From Shinella sp. SUS2 (GTDB taxonomy: Bacteria > Pseudomonadota > Alphaproteobacteria > Rhizobiales > Rhizobiaceae): DNA of 64,000 nucleotides. The position numbers and the translations under genes are program-made. Below, in pieces: positions 41,307 to 49,365 of this stretch; within the stretch, counting starts at the first letter, position 1, and each line of letters opens with the position of its first letter. The notes beneath the pieces are model-generated. The model ran no database searches and had not been told where the DNA came from. It saw only the letters and a program-made list of their open reading frames with translations. The stretch lies in the NCBI RefSeq assembly GCF_001262505.1, contig NZ_KQ410732.1, forward strand, positions 364,119 through 428,118, written 5' to 3'.

Positions 41307-42260
41307 ATGACGACAAGAACCTTCAACCAGCCGCTCGGCGGCAACGAAATGCCGCGCTTCGGCGGCCCCGCCACCATGATGCGCCTGCCGACGCAGCCGA
41401 CCGCCGAGGGACTTGATGCCTGCTTCGTCGGCATCCCCATGGATATCGGCACGTCCAACCGTCCGGGCACGCGCTTCGGGCCGCGGCAGATTCGCACCGA
41501 GAGCTGCATGATCCGCCCCTACAACATGGCCTCGCGTGCCGCCCCCTTCGAAAGCCTGCAGGTGGCCGACATCGGCGACGTGGCCATCGACACCTTCAAC
41601 CTGCCGAAATGCGTCGACATCATCACCGATGCCTATCGCGGCATCATCAAGGACGGCTGCATCCCGCTGACGCTCGGCGGCGATCACACGCTTTCCTATC
41701 CGATCCTGCGGGCGATGGCGGAAAAATACGGCCCCGTCGGCCTCATCCATGTCGATGCCCATTCGGATATCAACGAGCACATGTTCGGCGAACCTATCGC
41801 CCATGGCACCCCGTTCCGTCGCGCCGTCGAAGCCGGCGTGCTCGACACCAAGCGCTGCATCCAGATCGGCGTGCGTGGCACCGGCTATGCGGCCGACGAC
41901 TTCGACTGGTCCCGCGAACAGGGTTTCCGCGTGGTGCAGGTGGAGGAGTGCTGGCACAAGTCGCTGACGCCGCTGATGGAGGAAGTCCGCGCACAGATGG
42001 GCGACCGGCCGGTCTATCTCTCCTTCGACATCGACAGCCTCGACCCGTCGATCGCGCCCGGCACCGGCACGCCTGAAATCGCCGGCCTCAACACCATCCA
42101 GGCGCTCGAAATCATCCGCGGCTGCTGGGGGCTCAACCTTGTCGGCTGCGACCTCGTCGAGGTCTCTCCGCCCTATGACCCCTCCGGCAATACGGCGATC
42201 ACGGCGGCGAACCTTCTCTTCGAAATGCTTTGCGTCCTTCCGGGCGTGCAGAGGCGATAA
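41307..42260 (+). CDS. Ureohydrolase: agmatinase / guanidinobutyrase-like
   Basis: 317 residues of the arginase/agmatinase family with every manganese ligand present: GGDHTLSYP, HVDAHSDIN and SFDIDSLDPSIAPGTGTP. It hydrolyses a guanidino compound to an amine and urea. Annotation pipelines would call it SpeB/agmatinase, but the next two genes encode a 2-ketoarginine decarboxylase-like TPP enzyme and an aldehyde dehydrogenase, so 4-guanidinobutyrate (GbuA activity, giving GABA and urea) is the better guess. A GGAGGAAGAAAA site precedes the ATG. Compare the degenerate arginase-like domain in the racemase at 49366. Confidence 0.92.
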   Translation: MTTRTFNQPLGGNEMPRFGGPATMMRLPTQPTAEGLDACFVGIPMDIGTSNRPGTRFGPRQIRTESCMIRPYNMASRAAPFESLQVADIGDVAIDTFNLPKCVDIITDAYRGIIKDGCIPLTLGGDHTLSYPILRAMAEKYGPVGLIHVDAHSDINEHMFGEPIAHGTPFRRAVEAGVLDTKRCIQIGVRGTGYAADDFDWSREQGFRVVQVEECWHKSLTPLMEEVRAQMGDRPVYLSFDIDSLDPSIAPGTGTPEIAGLNTIQALEIIRGCWGLNLVGCDLVEVSPPYDPSGNTAITAANLLFEMLCVLPGVQRR

Positions 42261-42262
42261 AA

Positions 42263-43885
42263 ATGGCAGACACCCGATTGACCACTGGCGAATACCTCGT
42301 CCGTCTCCTGGAATCCTACGGCGTCGAATTGATCTTCGGCATTCCGGGGGTTCACACGGTCGAACTCTATCGCGGCCTGCCCGCGACCAACATCCGCCAT
42401 ATCACGCCCCGCCACGAGCAGGGCGCAGGCTTCATGGCCGACGGCTATGCCCGCGTGACCGGCAAGCCGGGTGTCTGCTTCATCGTCACCGGCCCCGGCA
42501 TGACGAACATCGCCACCGCCATGGGCCAGGCTTACGCCGACTCCGTGCCGATGCTGGTCATCTCGGCGGTCAATTCCCGTGGCGAACTCGCCATGGGCCA
42601 GGGCCGCCTGCACGAGCTGCCCTCGCAGCGCAACCTCGTTTCCGGCGTTGCCGCCTTCAGCCACACGCTGCTCGACCCTGCGCAGCTTCCCGAGGTGATG
42701 GCGCGTGCTTTCACCGTCTTCAACTCCGCACGCCCGCGCCCGGTCCATATCGAAATCCCGCTCGACGTCATCGTCGCGGAGGCGCAGCACCTTTCGGCAG
42801 ACGCATGGCCGCTGCCCGGCCGCGCCGCCGCTGATCCCGCGGCCATTGAAAAGGCCGCCGCGATCCTCAAGGCCGCAAAGCGCCCGATGATCGTTGCCGG
42901 CGGCGGGGCTGCCGATGCGGCGGCCGAGATTGCCGCTATTGCCGAAAAGCTCGATGCGCCGGTCTTCATGACCATCAACGGCCGCGGCATCCTGAAGCCG
43001 GGTGACCCGCGCACCATGACCGGCAATCTCAGCATGCCGCCGCTGCTGGAAGAGCTGGCCGCCAGCGACGCGGTCCTCGCCATCGGCACGGAATTCGGCG
43101 AGACGGAAATGTATCCCGAGCCGAAGGCGCTGACCTTCGGCGGCCCGCTGATCCGCATCGACATCGACCCCGCGCAGATCGTCACCGGCCTGCGCGCGGA
43201 CGTGCCGATTGCCGCCGATGCGAAACTCGCCGCCGCCAGCCTCAACGCCGCCCTCGGCGACGCGCGGCCGGCCGGCGAAGGCGCGGCACGCGCCAAGGCC
43301 GTGCGCGAGAAGGTCGCGGCCTTCCTGTGGCCCGCCTGCCGCACCCATGGCAGGCTGATGGAGGTGATCACCCGGGCGCTGCCCGACGCCACCGTTGCGG
43401 GCGACCAGACCGAGCCGGTCTATGCCGTCAACCAGTTCTACCAGGCGCCGCAGCCGCGCTCGTTCTTCAACTCTTCCACCGGCTACGGCACGCTCGGCTA
43501 CGGCCTGCCGGCCGCCTTCGGCGCAAAACTCGGCGCGCCGAACCGGCCCTCCGTCTGCCTGATCGGCGACGGCGGCCTGCAATTCTCCGTGCAGGAACTG
43601 GCGAGCGCCGTGGAGGCTGGCATCGCGACCGCCGTGGTCATCTGGAACAACGCCAGCTACGGCGAGATCAAGGCCTTCATGGCCGAACGCGACATCCCGC
43701 AGATCGGCGTCGACATTTTCACGCCCGATTTCGTGGGCCTCGCCAAGGCACTCGGCTGCGAAGCCTCGCGCCCAGCCTCGCTCGCGGAGCTGGAAAGCGA
43801 GCTTGCCGCCTCGGCAAAGCGCAAGGTGCCGACCGTGATCGAAATCCAGGCGGGCTCCCCGCTTGCCGCAGCCCTGACGGCGTGA
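42263..43885 (+). CDS. aruI: Thiamine-diphosphate enzyme, 5-guanidino-2-oxopentanoate decarboxylase (AruI-like)
   Basis: 540 residues, acetolactate-synthase-like three-domain ThDP enzyme. The catalytic glutamate lies in ITPRHEQGAGFMADGYAR near residue 53 and the ThDP/Mg motif GDGGLQFSVQELASAVEAG through NNASYG is near 434-460. Starts two bases after the ureohydrolase stop. AruI decarboxylates 2-ketoarginine to 4-guanidinobutyraldehyde in the arginine transaminase/dehydrogenase pathways; the flanking ureohydrolase and aldehyde dehydrogenase support this over acetolactate synthase or benzoylformate decarboxylase. The symbol is assigned on context and general similarity. Confidence 0.8.
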   Translation: MADTRLTTGEYLVRLLESYGVELIFGIPGVHTVELYRGLPATNIRHITPRHEQGAGFMADGYARVTGKPGVCFIVTGPGMTNIATAMGQAYADSVPMLVISAVNSRGELAMGQGRLHELPSQRNLVSGVAAFSHTLLDPAQLPEVMARAFTVFNSARPRPVHIEIPLDVIVAEAQHLSADAWPLPGRAAADPAAIEKAAAILKAAKRPMIVAGGGAADAAAEIAAIAEKLDAPVFMTINGRGILKPGDPRTMTGNLSMPPLLEELAASDAVLAIGTEFGETEMYPEPKALTFGGPLIRIDIDPAQIVTGLRADVPIAADAKLAAASLNAALGDARPAGEGAARAKAVREKVAAFLWPACRTHGRLMEVITRALPDATVAGDQTEPVYAVNQFYQAPQPRSFFNSSTGYGTLGYGLPAAFGAKLGAPNRPSVCLIGDGGLQFSVQELASAVEAGIATAVVIWNNASYGEIKAFMAERDIPQIGVDIFTPDFVGLAKALGCEASRPASLAELESELAASAKRKVPTVIEIQAGSPLAAALTA

Positions 43886-43895
43886 GGTGACGACG

Positions 43896-45341
43896 ATGCG
43901 GCACCAGCTCTTCATCGACGGTCGCTGGCAGGATCCCGTCGAGCCGGGCCGCATTCCCGTCTTCGATCCCTACCGCGGCACCGTCTATCATGAGGTCTCC
44001 GCCGGTGGTCCGGCGGATGTGGACAAGGCTGTTGCCGCCGCGAAGGCCGCGTTCCCCGCCTGGCGCGATGCCGGCGGGCGCGGACGCGCCCGTTATCTCG
44101 CGGCCATCGCCGCACGGTTGACCGAGCGCGCCGAAGAGCTGGCGCGCCTTTCCTCCCGCAACAACGGCAAGCCGCTTGGCGAGGCGCGCATCGACATGGC
44201 CGATGTGGCCGCCTCCTTCGCCTACTATGCCGAGCAAGCCATCGCCTTGCAGGAGAGGCAGGACGCGGATGTCGCGCTGCCCGACGACGGTTTTCACGCC
44301 CGGCTGCGGCAGGAGCCGGCGGGTGTGGCAAGCCTCATCGTGCCGTGGAACTTTCCCCTCGTGACGACCTCCTGGAAGGTCGCGCCGGCGCTTGCCGCAG
44401 GCTGCACGGTGGTGCTGAAACCCTCGGAGATCACGCCTGTCGTGGAGCTGGAACTCGGCGCGATTGCCGAGGACGTGGGCCTGCCTGCCGGCGTGCTCAA
44501 CATCATCACCGGTACCGGCGAGCGCGTCGGCGCGCCGATGACGACGCATCCGGATGTCGCCAAAATATCCTTCACCGGTTCGAACGCCGTCGGCGCCCGC
44601 GTCATGGCGGCCGGCGCGCCGGGCGTCAAATCGGTCAGCCTGGAGCTCGGCGGCAAATCGCCCATCGTGGTCTTCGCCAATGCGGATTTCGACGAGGCGG
44701 TGGACTGCGTGCTCGGCGGCATCTTTTTCAATGCCGGGCAGATGTGTTCGGCGACATCGCGCCTTCTGGTGGAAAGATCGATTGCGCCGAAGCTAATAGA
44801 CGCCATAATCGCCGGAAGCCGGGCGCTGAACCCCGGAGATCCGCTCGACGAGGGGACGACGATCGGTCCGATCACCATGAAGGCGCAGCACGACAAGGTG
44901 CTTTCCTACATCGAACGCGGCAAGGCCGAGGGCCTGACATTGCTTGCGGGCGGCGGAAAGCCGGCCGCGGCCGGTGACGGCTGGTTCGTCGAGCCGACGA
45001 TTTTCGGCGACGTGCCGACGACCAGCGCGCTCTGGCGCGAGGAGATATTCGGGCCGGTGCTCTGCATCCGCACTTTCGAGAGCGAAGAGGAGGCGATCGC
45101 ACTCGCCAACGACTGCGACTTCGGCCTCGTCGCCACCGTTGTCAGCGGCGACGACGTGCAGGCGAACCGCGTGGCAAACGCCATCGAGGCCGGTCACGTC
45201 TGGATCAACAGCCCGCAGGCGATTTTCGTGCAAACGTCCTGGGGCGGCTTCAAGGCGAGCGGCATCGGCCGCGAGCTCGGGCCCTGGGGCATGTCGTCCT
45301 ACCTTGAAGTCAAACACGTCACGTCACGCTTGAAACGTTAA
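43896..45341 (+). CDS. NAD(P)-dependent aldehyde dehydrogenase (KauB/betaine-aldehyde type)
   Basis: 481 residues. Catalytic Cys in NAGQMCSATSR near 283 and the general-base Glu in SLELGGKSPIVVF near 249, with cofactor segment PWNFPLVTTSWKVAPALAAG. TGAGGTGA five bases upstream favours ATG 43896 over GTG 43887. In this operon it would oxidise 4-guanidinobutyraldehyde to 4-guanidinobutyrate, the substrate for the ureohydrolase, completing the three-step block 41307-45341. Confidence 0.9.
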   Translation: MRHQLFIDGRWQDPVEPGRIPVFDPYRGTVYHEVSAGGPADVDKAVAAAKAAFPAWRDAGGRGRARYLAAIAARLTERAEELARLSSRNNGKPLGEARIDMADVAASFAYYAEQAIALQERQDADVALPDDGFHARLRQEPAGVASLIVPWNFPLVTTSWKVAPALAAGCTVVLKPSEITPVVELELGAIAEDVGLPAGVLNIITGTGERVGAPMTTHPDVAKISFTGSNAVGARVMAAGAPGVKSVSLELGGKSPIVVFANADFDEAVDCVLGGIFFNAGQMCSATSRLLVERSIAPKLIDAIIAGSRALNPGDPLDEGTTIGPITMKAQHDKVLSYIERGKAEGLTLLAGGGKPAAAGDGWFVEPTIFGDVPTTSALWREEIFGPVLCIRTFESEEEAIALANDCDFGLVATVVSGDDVQANRVANAIEAGHVWINSPQAIFVQTSWGGFKASGIGRELGPWGMSSYLEVKHVTSRLKR

Positions 45342-45363
45342 CCGCAACGACGGACCGGGGGGC

Positions 45364-46914
45364 ATGTCGAAAAAGAAGAAAGATCGGAAGAAAGACGAGA
45401 AGAAACAAAAGAAGCGCGACAAGCGCCAAAAACGCTCCAGGAAACATGAGGGGTACATCATGGAAACCATTCGCAACGTTGCCGATCTGCGCGTCGTCAT
45501 GCATCGCAACGAACGTCCGATCTATTTCATCTCGGCGACGAACTTCAACCTGATCGGCATCGACGAATGGGTGCGGAACTTCAAGTTCGTCAGCTATATC
45601 GACTGCTTCGACGGCCGCCATCCGAACGTCTTCGTCCCCTCCGAAATCCCCCATGCCGAATTCGAGAGCATCGAGGATATCAACAACTACCTGCTGCAGC
45701 ACAAGGAAGTCATCGACTACATCACGAAACGCGGTGGCCGTGCCGTCGCCACCTTCCTGATGTTCGACGAGACGACGGAAGAAATCTGCAAGGAACTCGG
45801 CATCGAGATCTGGTTCCCCAGGGCAAAACTGCGCCAGCGCTGCGACAACAAGATGGAGACCGTGCGCATCGGCAACAAGGCCGACGTGCCCTCCGTGCCG
45901 AACACGCTCGCCCCCGCGCGCACCTATGAGGAGCTGCTGGAGTCAGCGAAGAAAGCCGGCATCGGCAAAGACCTCGTCGTGCAGACCGCTTTCGGTGACA
46001 GCGGCCACACCACCTTCTTCATCGCGAGCGAGGAGGACTACAACCGTCACGCCGCGGAGATCTCGGCGGAAGACGAAGTCAAGATCATGAAGCGCATCAA
46101 GTGCCGCGGCGCGACCATGGAGGCCTGCACGACGGCATCCGGCACGCTCGTCGGCCCGCTCCTGACGGAAGTCGTCGGCCAGCCGGCGCTGACGCCCTAC
46201 AAGGGCGGCTGGTGCGGCAACGAGATCTTTCCGGGCGCGTTTTCGGAAAAAATCCGGGCCAAGGCGCGCGACATGGCCTACCGCTTCGGCAACCAGCTTC
46301 GCGAGGAAGGCTATCGCGGCTATTTCGACCTCGATTTCCTCATCGACGTCGAGGACAACGAGGTCTATCTCGGCGAACTCAACCCGCGCATCTGCGGCGC
46401 CAGCTCCATGACCAACCACGCCGCCTTCGCCTATGCCGATGCGCCGCTCTTCCTGTTCCACCTGATGGAGTTTTCGGGCATCGACTACAAGATTGACGTC
46501 GAGGAGCTGAACGACCGGTGGGCGCGAAAGGAGTTCATTGATTCCTGGGCACAGGTGGTGATCAAATCCACCGAAGACCTTGTCGACATCGTCACCCATG
46601 CGCCGTCGTCGGGCATCTACCGCATGGCGCCGGATGGCAGCGTGTCCTATGATCGCTTCGATTATCACCGCCAGGCGATCGAAAGCGACGAGGAGGCGTT
46701 CTTCCTGCGCATCACCGGTCCCGGCGACTACCGCTACGAGGGTGCCGACCTCGGCATCCTCATCACACGCGGGCGGGTGATGAACGACGAGTTCGAGCTG
46801 AACGAACGCGCCAGCAACTGGATCAAGGGTATCAAGCGCCTTTATGCCAGCAAGCCGCTCACCGAGATCCAGCGGGACGAAGCGCCGGAAGCCGGCTCGT
46901 TCAAGATCCTGTAG
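45364..46914 (+). CDS. ATP-grasp family ligase with lysine-rich N terminus
   Basis: 516 residues from ATG 45364. Residues 1-30 are almost all Lys/Arg/Asp/Glu (13 Lys, 6 Arg). An in-frame ATG at 45460 with GAGGGG seven bases upstream would give a 484-residue protein without this tail, so the true start is open. The core has ATP-grasp features: a pre-ATP-grasp domain, VVQTAFGDSGHTTFF as the glycine/serine-rich loop, and the Mg-binding end GYFDLDFLIDVEDNEVYLGELNPRICGASSMTNHAAF (parts; Glu and Asn of GELNPR). Such enzymes join a carboxylate to an amine or other nucleophile. Genomes often label it biotin carboxylase, but no biotin partner is present. It is followed six bases later by an Ntn amidohydrolase, so a ligation/hydrolysis pair is suggested. 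Substrate unknown. Confidence 0.82.
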   Translation: MSKKKKDRKKDEKKQKKRDKRQKRSRKHEGYIMETIRNVADLRVVMHRNERPIYFISATNFNLIGIDEWVRNFKFVSYIDCFDGRHPNVFVPSEIPHAEFESIEDINNYLLQHKEVIDYITKRGGRAVATFLMFDETTEEICKELGIEIWFPRAKLRQRCDNKMETVRIGNKADVPSVPNTLAPARTYEELLESAKKAGIGKDLVVQTAFGDSGHTTFFIASEEDYNRHAAEISAEDEVKIMKRIKCRGATMEACTTASGTLVGPLLTEVVGQPALTPYKGGWCGNEIFPGAFSEKIRAKARDMAYRFGNQLREEGYRGYFDLDFLIDVEDNEVYLGELNPRICGASSMTNHAAFAYADAPLFLFHLMEFSGIDYKIDVEELNDRWARKEFIDSWAQVVIKSTEDLVDIVTHAPSSGIYRMAPDGSVSYDRFDYHRQAIESDEEAFFLRITGPGDYRYEGADLGILITRGRVMNDEFELNERASNWIKGIKRLYASKPLTEIQRDEAPEAGSFKIL

Positions 46915-46920
46915 GGTGCC

Positions 46921-47937
46921 ATGGACCTCCAGTTTGAAGCCATCGACGAAGACAGACCCGGCCCGAAATGGCGCCGGGTGTTCGATCGTCACTGGCACGC
47001 CTACAGCCGCTGGTTCGTGCGCGACGGGGTTCGTTCGCGCCCGACCTACTTCATGAGCCTCAAGGCGCTGCGCAGCCACATGCCGGAGCTGCTGCCGACT
47101 TATGAGGCGATCGTCGAGGCGGCCGGCGGCGGCGATCTCGAAGCGCGGTTCCTGTCCATGTGGTGCCCGCCCTTCTATGTCGGCGGCTGTTCGCAGGCGA
47201 TCGTCACCGGTAAGGAACCGGCGCTGATCCGCAACTACGACTACAGCCCGCGCCTGCTCGAAGGCACCTGGCTCGCCTCGCGCTACAACAAGCGGGTGGT
47301 GGCGGTGGTCGATTGCCTGTGGGGCGTGCTCGACGGCATCAACGAGGATGGGTTGGCGGTCTCGCTCTCCTTCGGCGGGCGCACCGCCGCGGGGCAGGGT
47401 TTCGGCATCCCGGTCGTGCTGCGCTACGTCCTGGAATTCGCCAGCACCACGGCGGAAGCGGTGGCGATGCTCCAGCGCATTCCCGTGCACATGTCCTATT
47501 CGATCGCCGTCATCGACCGGCAGGACAACCACGCGACGGTCTATGTCAATCCGGATCGCCCGGCCGAAGTGGTGGAGCGGCGCGTCAGCACCAATCACCA
47601 GCACGGCGTCGAATGGGCCCGCCATGCCGAGACCACCAAATCGGTGGAGCGCGAGGCGGCGCTGGAAAAGTCGCTGGCGGGATCGGCGGATGTCGAAAAG
47701 GTGCTGTCCGGCTTCCTGCGCCCGCCGGTCTACCAGACGTCCTACGGGCGCGGCTACGGCACGCTCTACACGGCCGTCTACCGGCCGCTCGATGCTTCGG
47801 TGGAGCTGGTCTGGCCCGGCGCGGTCTGGCGGCAATCCTGCGCCGAATTCCACGACGAGGTGCGCATCATCCGTTTCAACGACGGGGATTCCGGCGGCTT
47901 CGCGCCGACCTTCAAGCAGGGCGCGGTCAGCAGTTAG
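46921..47937 (+). CDS. Ntn-hydrolase, C45-like acyltransferase/amidohydrolase
   Basis: 338 residues. It resembles the C45 (isopenicillin N acyltransferase-like) and linear-amide C-N hydrolase group: the likely autocatalytic nucleophile is Cys90 in YVGGCSQAIV, followed by the conserved RNYDYSPRLLEGT and LWGVLDGINEDGLAVSLSFGG. Self-cleavage before Cys90 would give a small alpha and a large beta chain. It acts on an amide bond in a small molecule. Placed directly after the ATP-grasp ligase and before a D-amino-acid dehydrogenase, it may cleave the conjugate formed by the ligase. An imperfect palindromic repeat follows the stop codon. Confidence 0.82.
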   Translation: MDLQFEAIDEDRPGPKWRRVFDRHWHAYSRWFVRDGVRSRPTYFMSLKALRSHMPELLPTYEAIVEAAGGGDLEARFLSMWCPPFYVGGCSQAIVTGKEPALIRNYDYSPRLLEGTWLASRYNKRVVAVVDCLWGVLDGINEDGLAVSLSFGGRTAAGQGFGIPVVLRYVLEFASTTAEAVAMLQRIPVHMSYSIAVIDRQDNHATVYVNPDRPAEVVERRVSTNHQHGVEWARHAETTKSVEREAALEKSLAGSADVEKVLSGFLRPPVYQTSYGRGYGTLYTAVYRPLDASVELVWPGAVWRQSCAEFHDEVRIIRFNDGDSGGFAPTFKQGAVSS

Positions 47938-47939
47938 GA

Positions 47940-47982
47940 GCAATTTCAGCAAAAGTGTGAGCGGTTTTGCGTCCGGAATTGC
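47940..47982. repeat. Dispersed palindromic intergenic element, copy 1
   Basis: An imperfect palindrome: GCAATT and GCAAAA arms answered by TTTTGC and GAATTGC. The core AAAGTG....CGGTTT...GTCCGGAA.TGCG recurs at 49310-49349. This type of short element is scattered in intergenic gaps of Rhizobiales genomes. It forms a good hairpin between the Ntn-hydrolase and the dehydrogenase genes and could stabilise or split the operon mRNA. Confidence 0.55.
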
Positions 47983-48060
47983 GTGGAAACAAGAACAAAA
48001 GGCCGGACCCGTTTCGCAAGACGAGGAAAAGCGGAACGTTCTCGGGGTGAGGGGAGCATC

Positions 48061-49308
48061 ATGAAAGTAGTCGTTCTGGGGGCCGGCGTCGTCGGCACGG
48101 CGGCGGCATGGTATCTGTCGAAGGACGGCCATGACGTGACCGTGCTGGAGCGCCACGAGGACGTGGCGCGCGGCACCAGCCAGAGCAATGCCGGCCTCGT
48201 TTCGCCGGGCGATTCCACCGCCTGGGCCTCGCCCGCCGCGCTCACCACCTTCATCAAATCGCTGTTCCGCTCCGATCTCGGCATCAAGGTGCGCTTCAGC
48301 CTCGATCCGCAGTTCATCTCCTGGTGCCTGCGCTTCCTCATGCAGTGCACGCAATCGCGCGCCCATGCCAATACCGAAGTCAAGCTGCGGCTGGCCTTCT
48401 ATGCCCGCGAGTGCATCAACGCGCTGCAGCAGGAAACCGGCATCTCCTACGACGACCGGCGCAAGGGCATCCTCTATTTCTACCGCTCGCAGCAGAGCAT
48501 GGATGCCGGCGCCAAGCATATGCAGTACATCGCCGACCGCGGCCTTGCGATCGAGGTGGTCGACCGCGAGCGGCTGGTGGCGCTGGAGCCCGGCCTTGCC
48601 GCCGTCAAACACCAGCTTGCCGGCGGCGTCTATTCGTCGATGGACCAGACGGGCGACTCCTCGCTCTTCACCTGCAGCCTTGCCGAGCAGGCGCGGGTGC
48701 GCCATGGCGTCGACTTTCGTTTCAACACGGTTGTCACCGGACTGGATGTGCAGGGCAACAGGGTCGGGGCCGTGCTGACCGACAAGGGGCCGGTCGCCTG
48801 CGACGCGGTCGTGCTGTCGCTTGGCCCCGAGAGTTCACTGCTCGCCCGCAAGATCGGGATCGACGTGCCCGTCTATCCCGTCAAAGGGTATACCGCGACG
48901 CTCCCGATCGATGCGGACAAGGGCCCGACCATGGGCGGCGTCGACGAGGACCGGCTGATCGCCTATTCGCGCCTCGGCAACCGTCTGCGTCTTGCCTCCA
49001 CCGCCGAATTCGCCGGCTACGACCGCTCGTTCAAACCCGCCGACTTCAAAACCATGTTCCGGACGGCGCACGACCTCTTCCCCGGCGCCATCGACGAGAC
49101 GAAGGCCGTGCTCTGGTCGGGCCTCAGGCCCATGATGCCGGGCTCCGTGCCGGTGCATGGTCGAGCACGCTACGAAAACCTCTTCCTGAATACCGGCCAC
49201 GGCCATGTCGGCTGGACCATGGCCTGCGGCTCGGGAAAGCTTGTCTCCGACCTCGTCTCCGGCCGCAGGCCCGACATCGACACGGCGGGGCTGCTCTATC
49301 GGAATTGA
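48061..49308 (+). CDS. FAD-dependent D-amino-acid dehydrogenase (DadA/DauA-like)
   Basis: 415 residues. The Rossmann motif VVVLGAGVVGTAAAWYLSKDGHDVTVLER starts at residue 3 (read in parts), and GTSQSNAGLVSPGDSTAWASP plus the C-terminal GHGHVGWTMACGSGKLVSDL are hallmarks of DadA. GTGAGGGGAGC precedes ATG 48061. It oxidises D-amino acids to 2-oxo acids, passing electrons to the respiratory chain. Next to a racemase and a 2-ketoarginine decarboxylase-like enzyme it is best read as a D-arginine dehydrogenase, though D-alanine or other basic D-amino acids are possible. Confidence 0.88.
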   Translation: MKVVVLGAGVVGTAAAWYLSKDGHDVTVLERHEDVARGTSQSNAGLVSPGDSTAWASPAALTTFIKSLFRSDLGIKVRFSLDPQFISWCLRFLMQCTQSRAHANTEVKLRLAFYARECINALQQETGISYDDRRKGILYFYRSQQSMDAGAKHMQYIADRGLAIEVVDRERLVALEPGLAAVKHQLAGGVYSSMDQTGDSSLFTCSLAEQARVRHGVDFRFNTVVTGLDVQGNRVGAVLTDKGPVACDAVVLSLGPESSLLARKIGIDVPVYPVKGYTATLPIDADKGPTMGGVDEDRLIAYSRLGNRLRLASTAEFAGYDRSFKPADFKTMFRTAHDLFPGAIDETKAVLWSGLRPMMPGSVPVHGRARYENLFLNTGHGHVGWTMACGSGKLVSDLVSGRRPDIDTAGLLYRN

Positions 49309-49309
49309 G

Positions 49310-49349
49310 CCTTTACCGGAAAGTGGACCCGGTTTCGTCCGGAAATGCG
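49310..49349. repeat. Dispersed palindromic intergenic element, copy 2
   Basis: Shares the core AAAGTG..CCGGTTT.GTCCGGAA.TGCG with the element at 47940-47982. It fills nearly the whole 57-base gap between the D-amino-acid dehydrogenase stop and the racemase start. Confidence 0.5.
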
Positions 49350-49365
49350 ACAACAAGGGATTGCC

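Noticed and set aside
41307-42260. Polyamine synthesis (agmatinase SpeB with arginine decarboxylase)
   Set aside because: No arginine decarboxylase or putrescine genes are near; the AruI-like and aldehyde dehydrogenase genes next door point to guanidinobutyrate instead. Agmatinase activity is not excluded.
42263-43885. Acetolactate synthase large subunit
   Set aside because: No small regulatory subunit or ilv genes nearby; context fits a 2-oxo acid decarboxylase.
45364-46914. Biotin carboxylase
   Set aside because: ATP-grasp features are present but no carboxyltransferase or biotin carrier gene exists nearby and the rest of the protein is not typical.
45943-48705. 920-codon antisense open frame across the ATP-grasp, Ntn-hydrolase and dehydrogenase genes
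   Set aside because: Composition is rich in Arg, Gly, Ala, Asp and His without any domain, and the plus-strand genes are all well supported. The same reasoning removes the long antisense frames at 3098-5113, 19369-21744, 25125-27374, 42173-43954 and 58948-61392.
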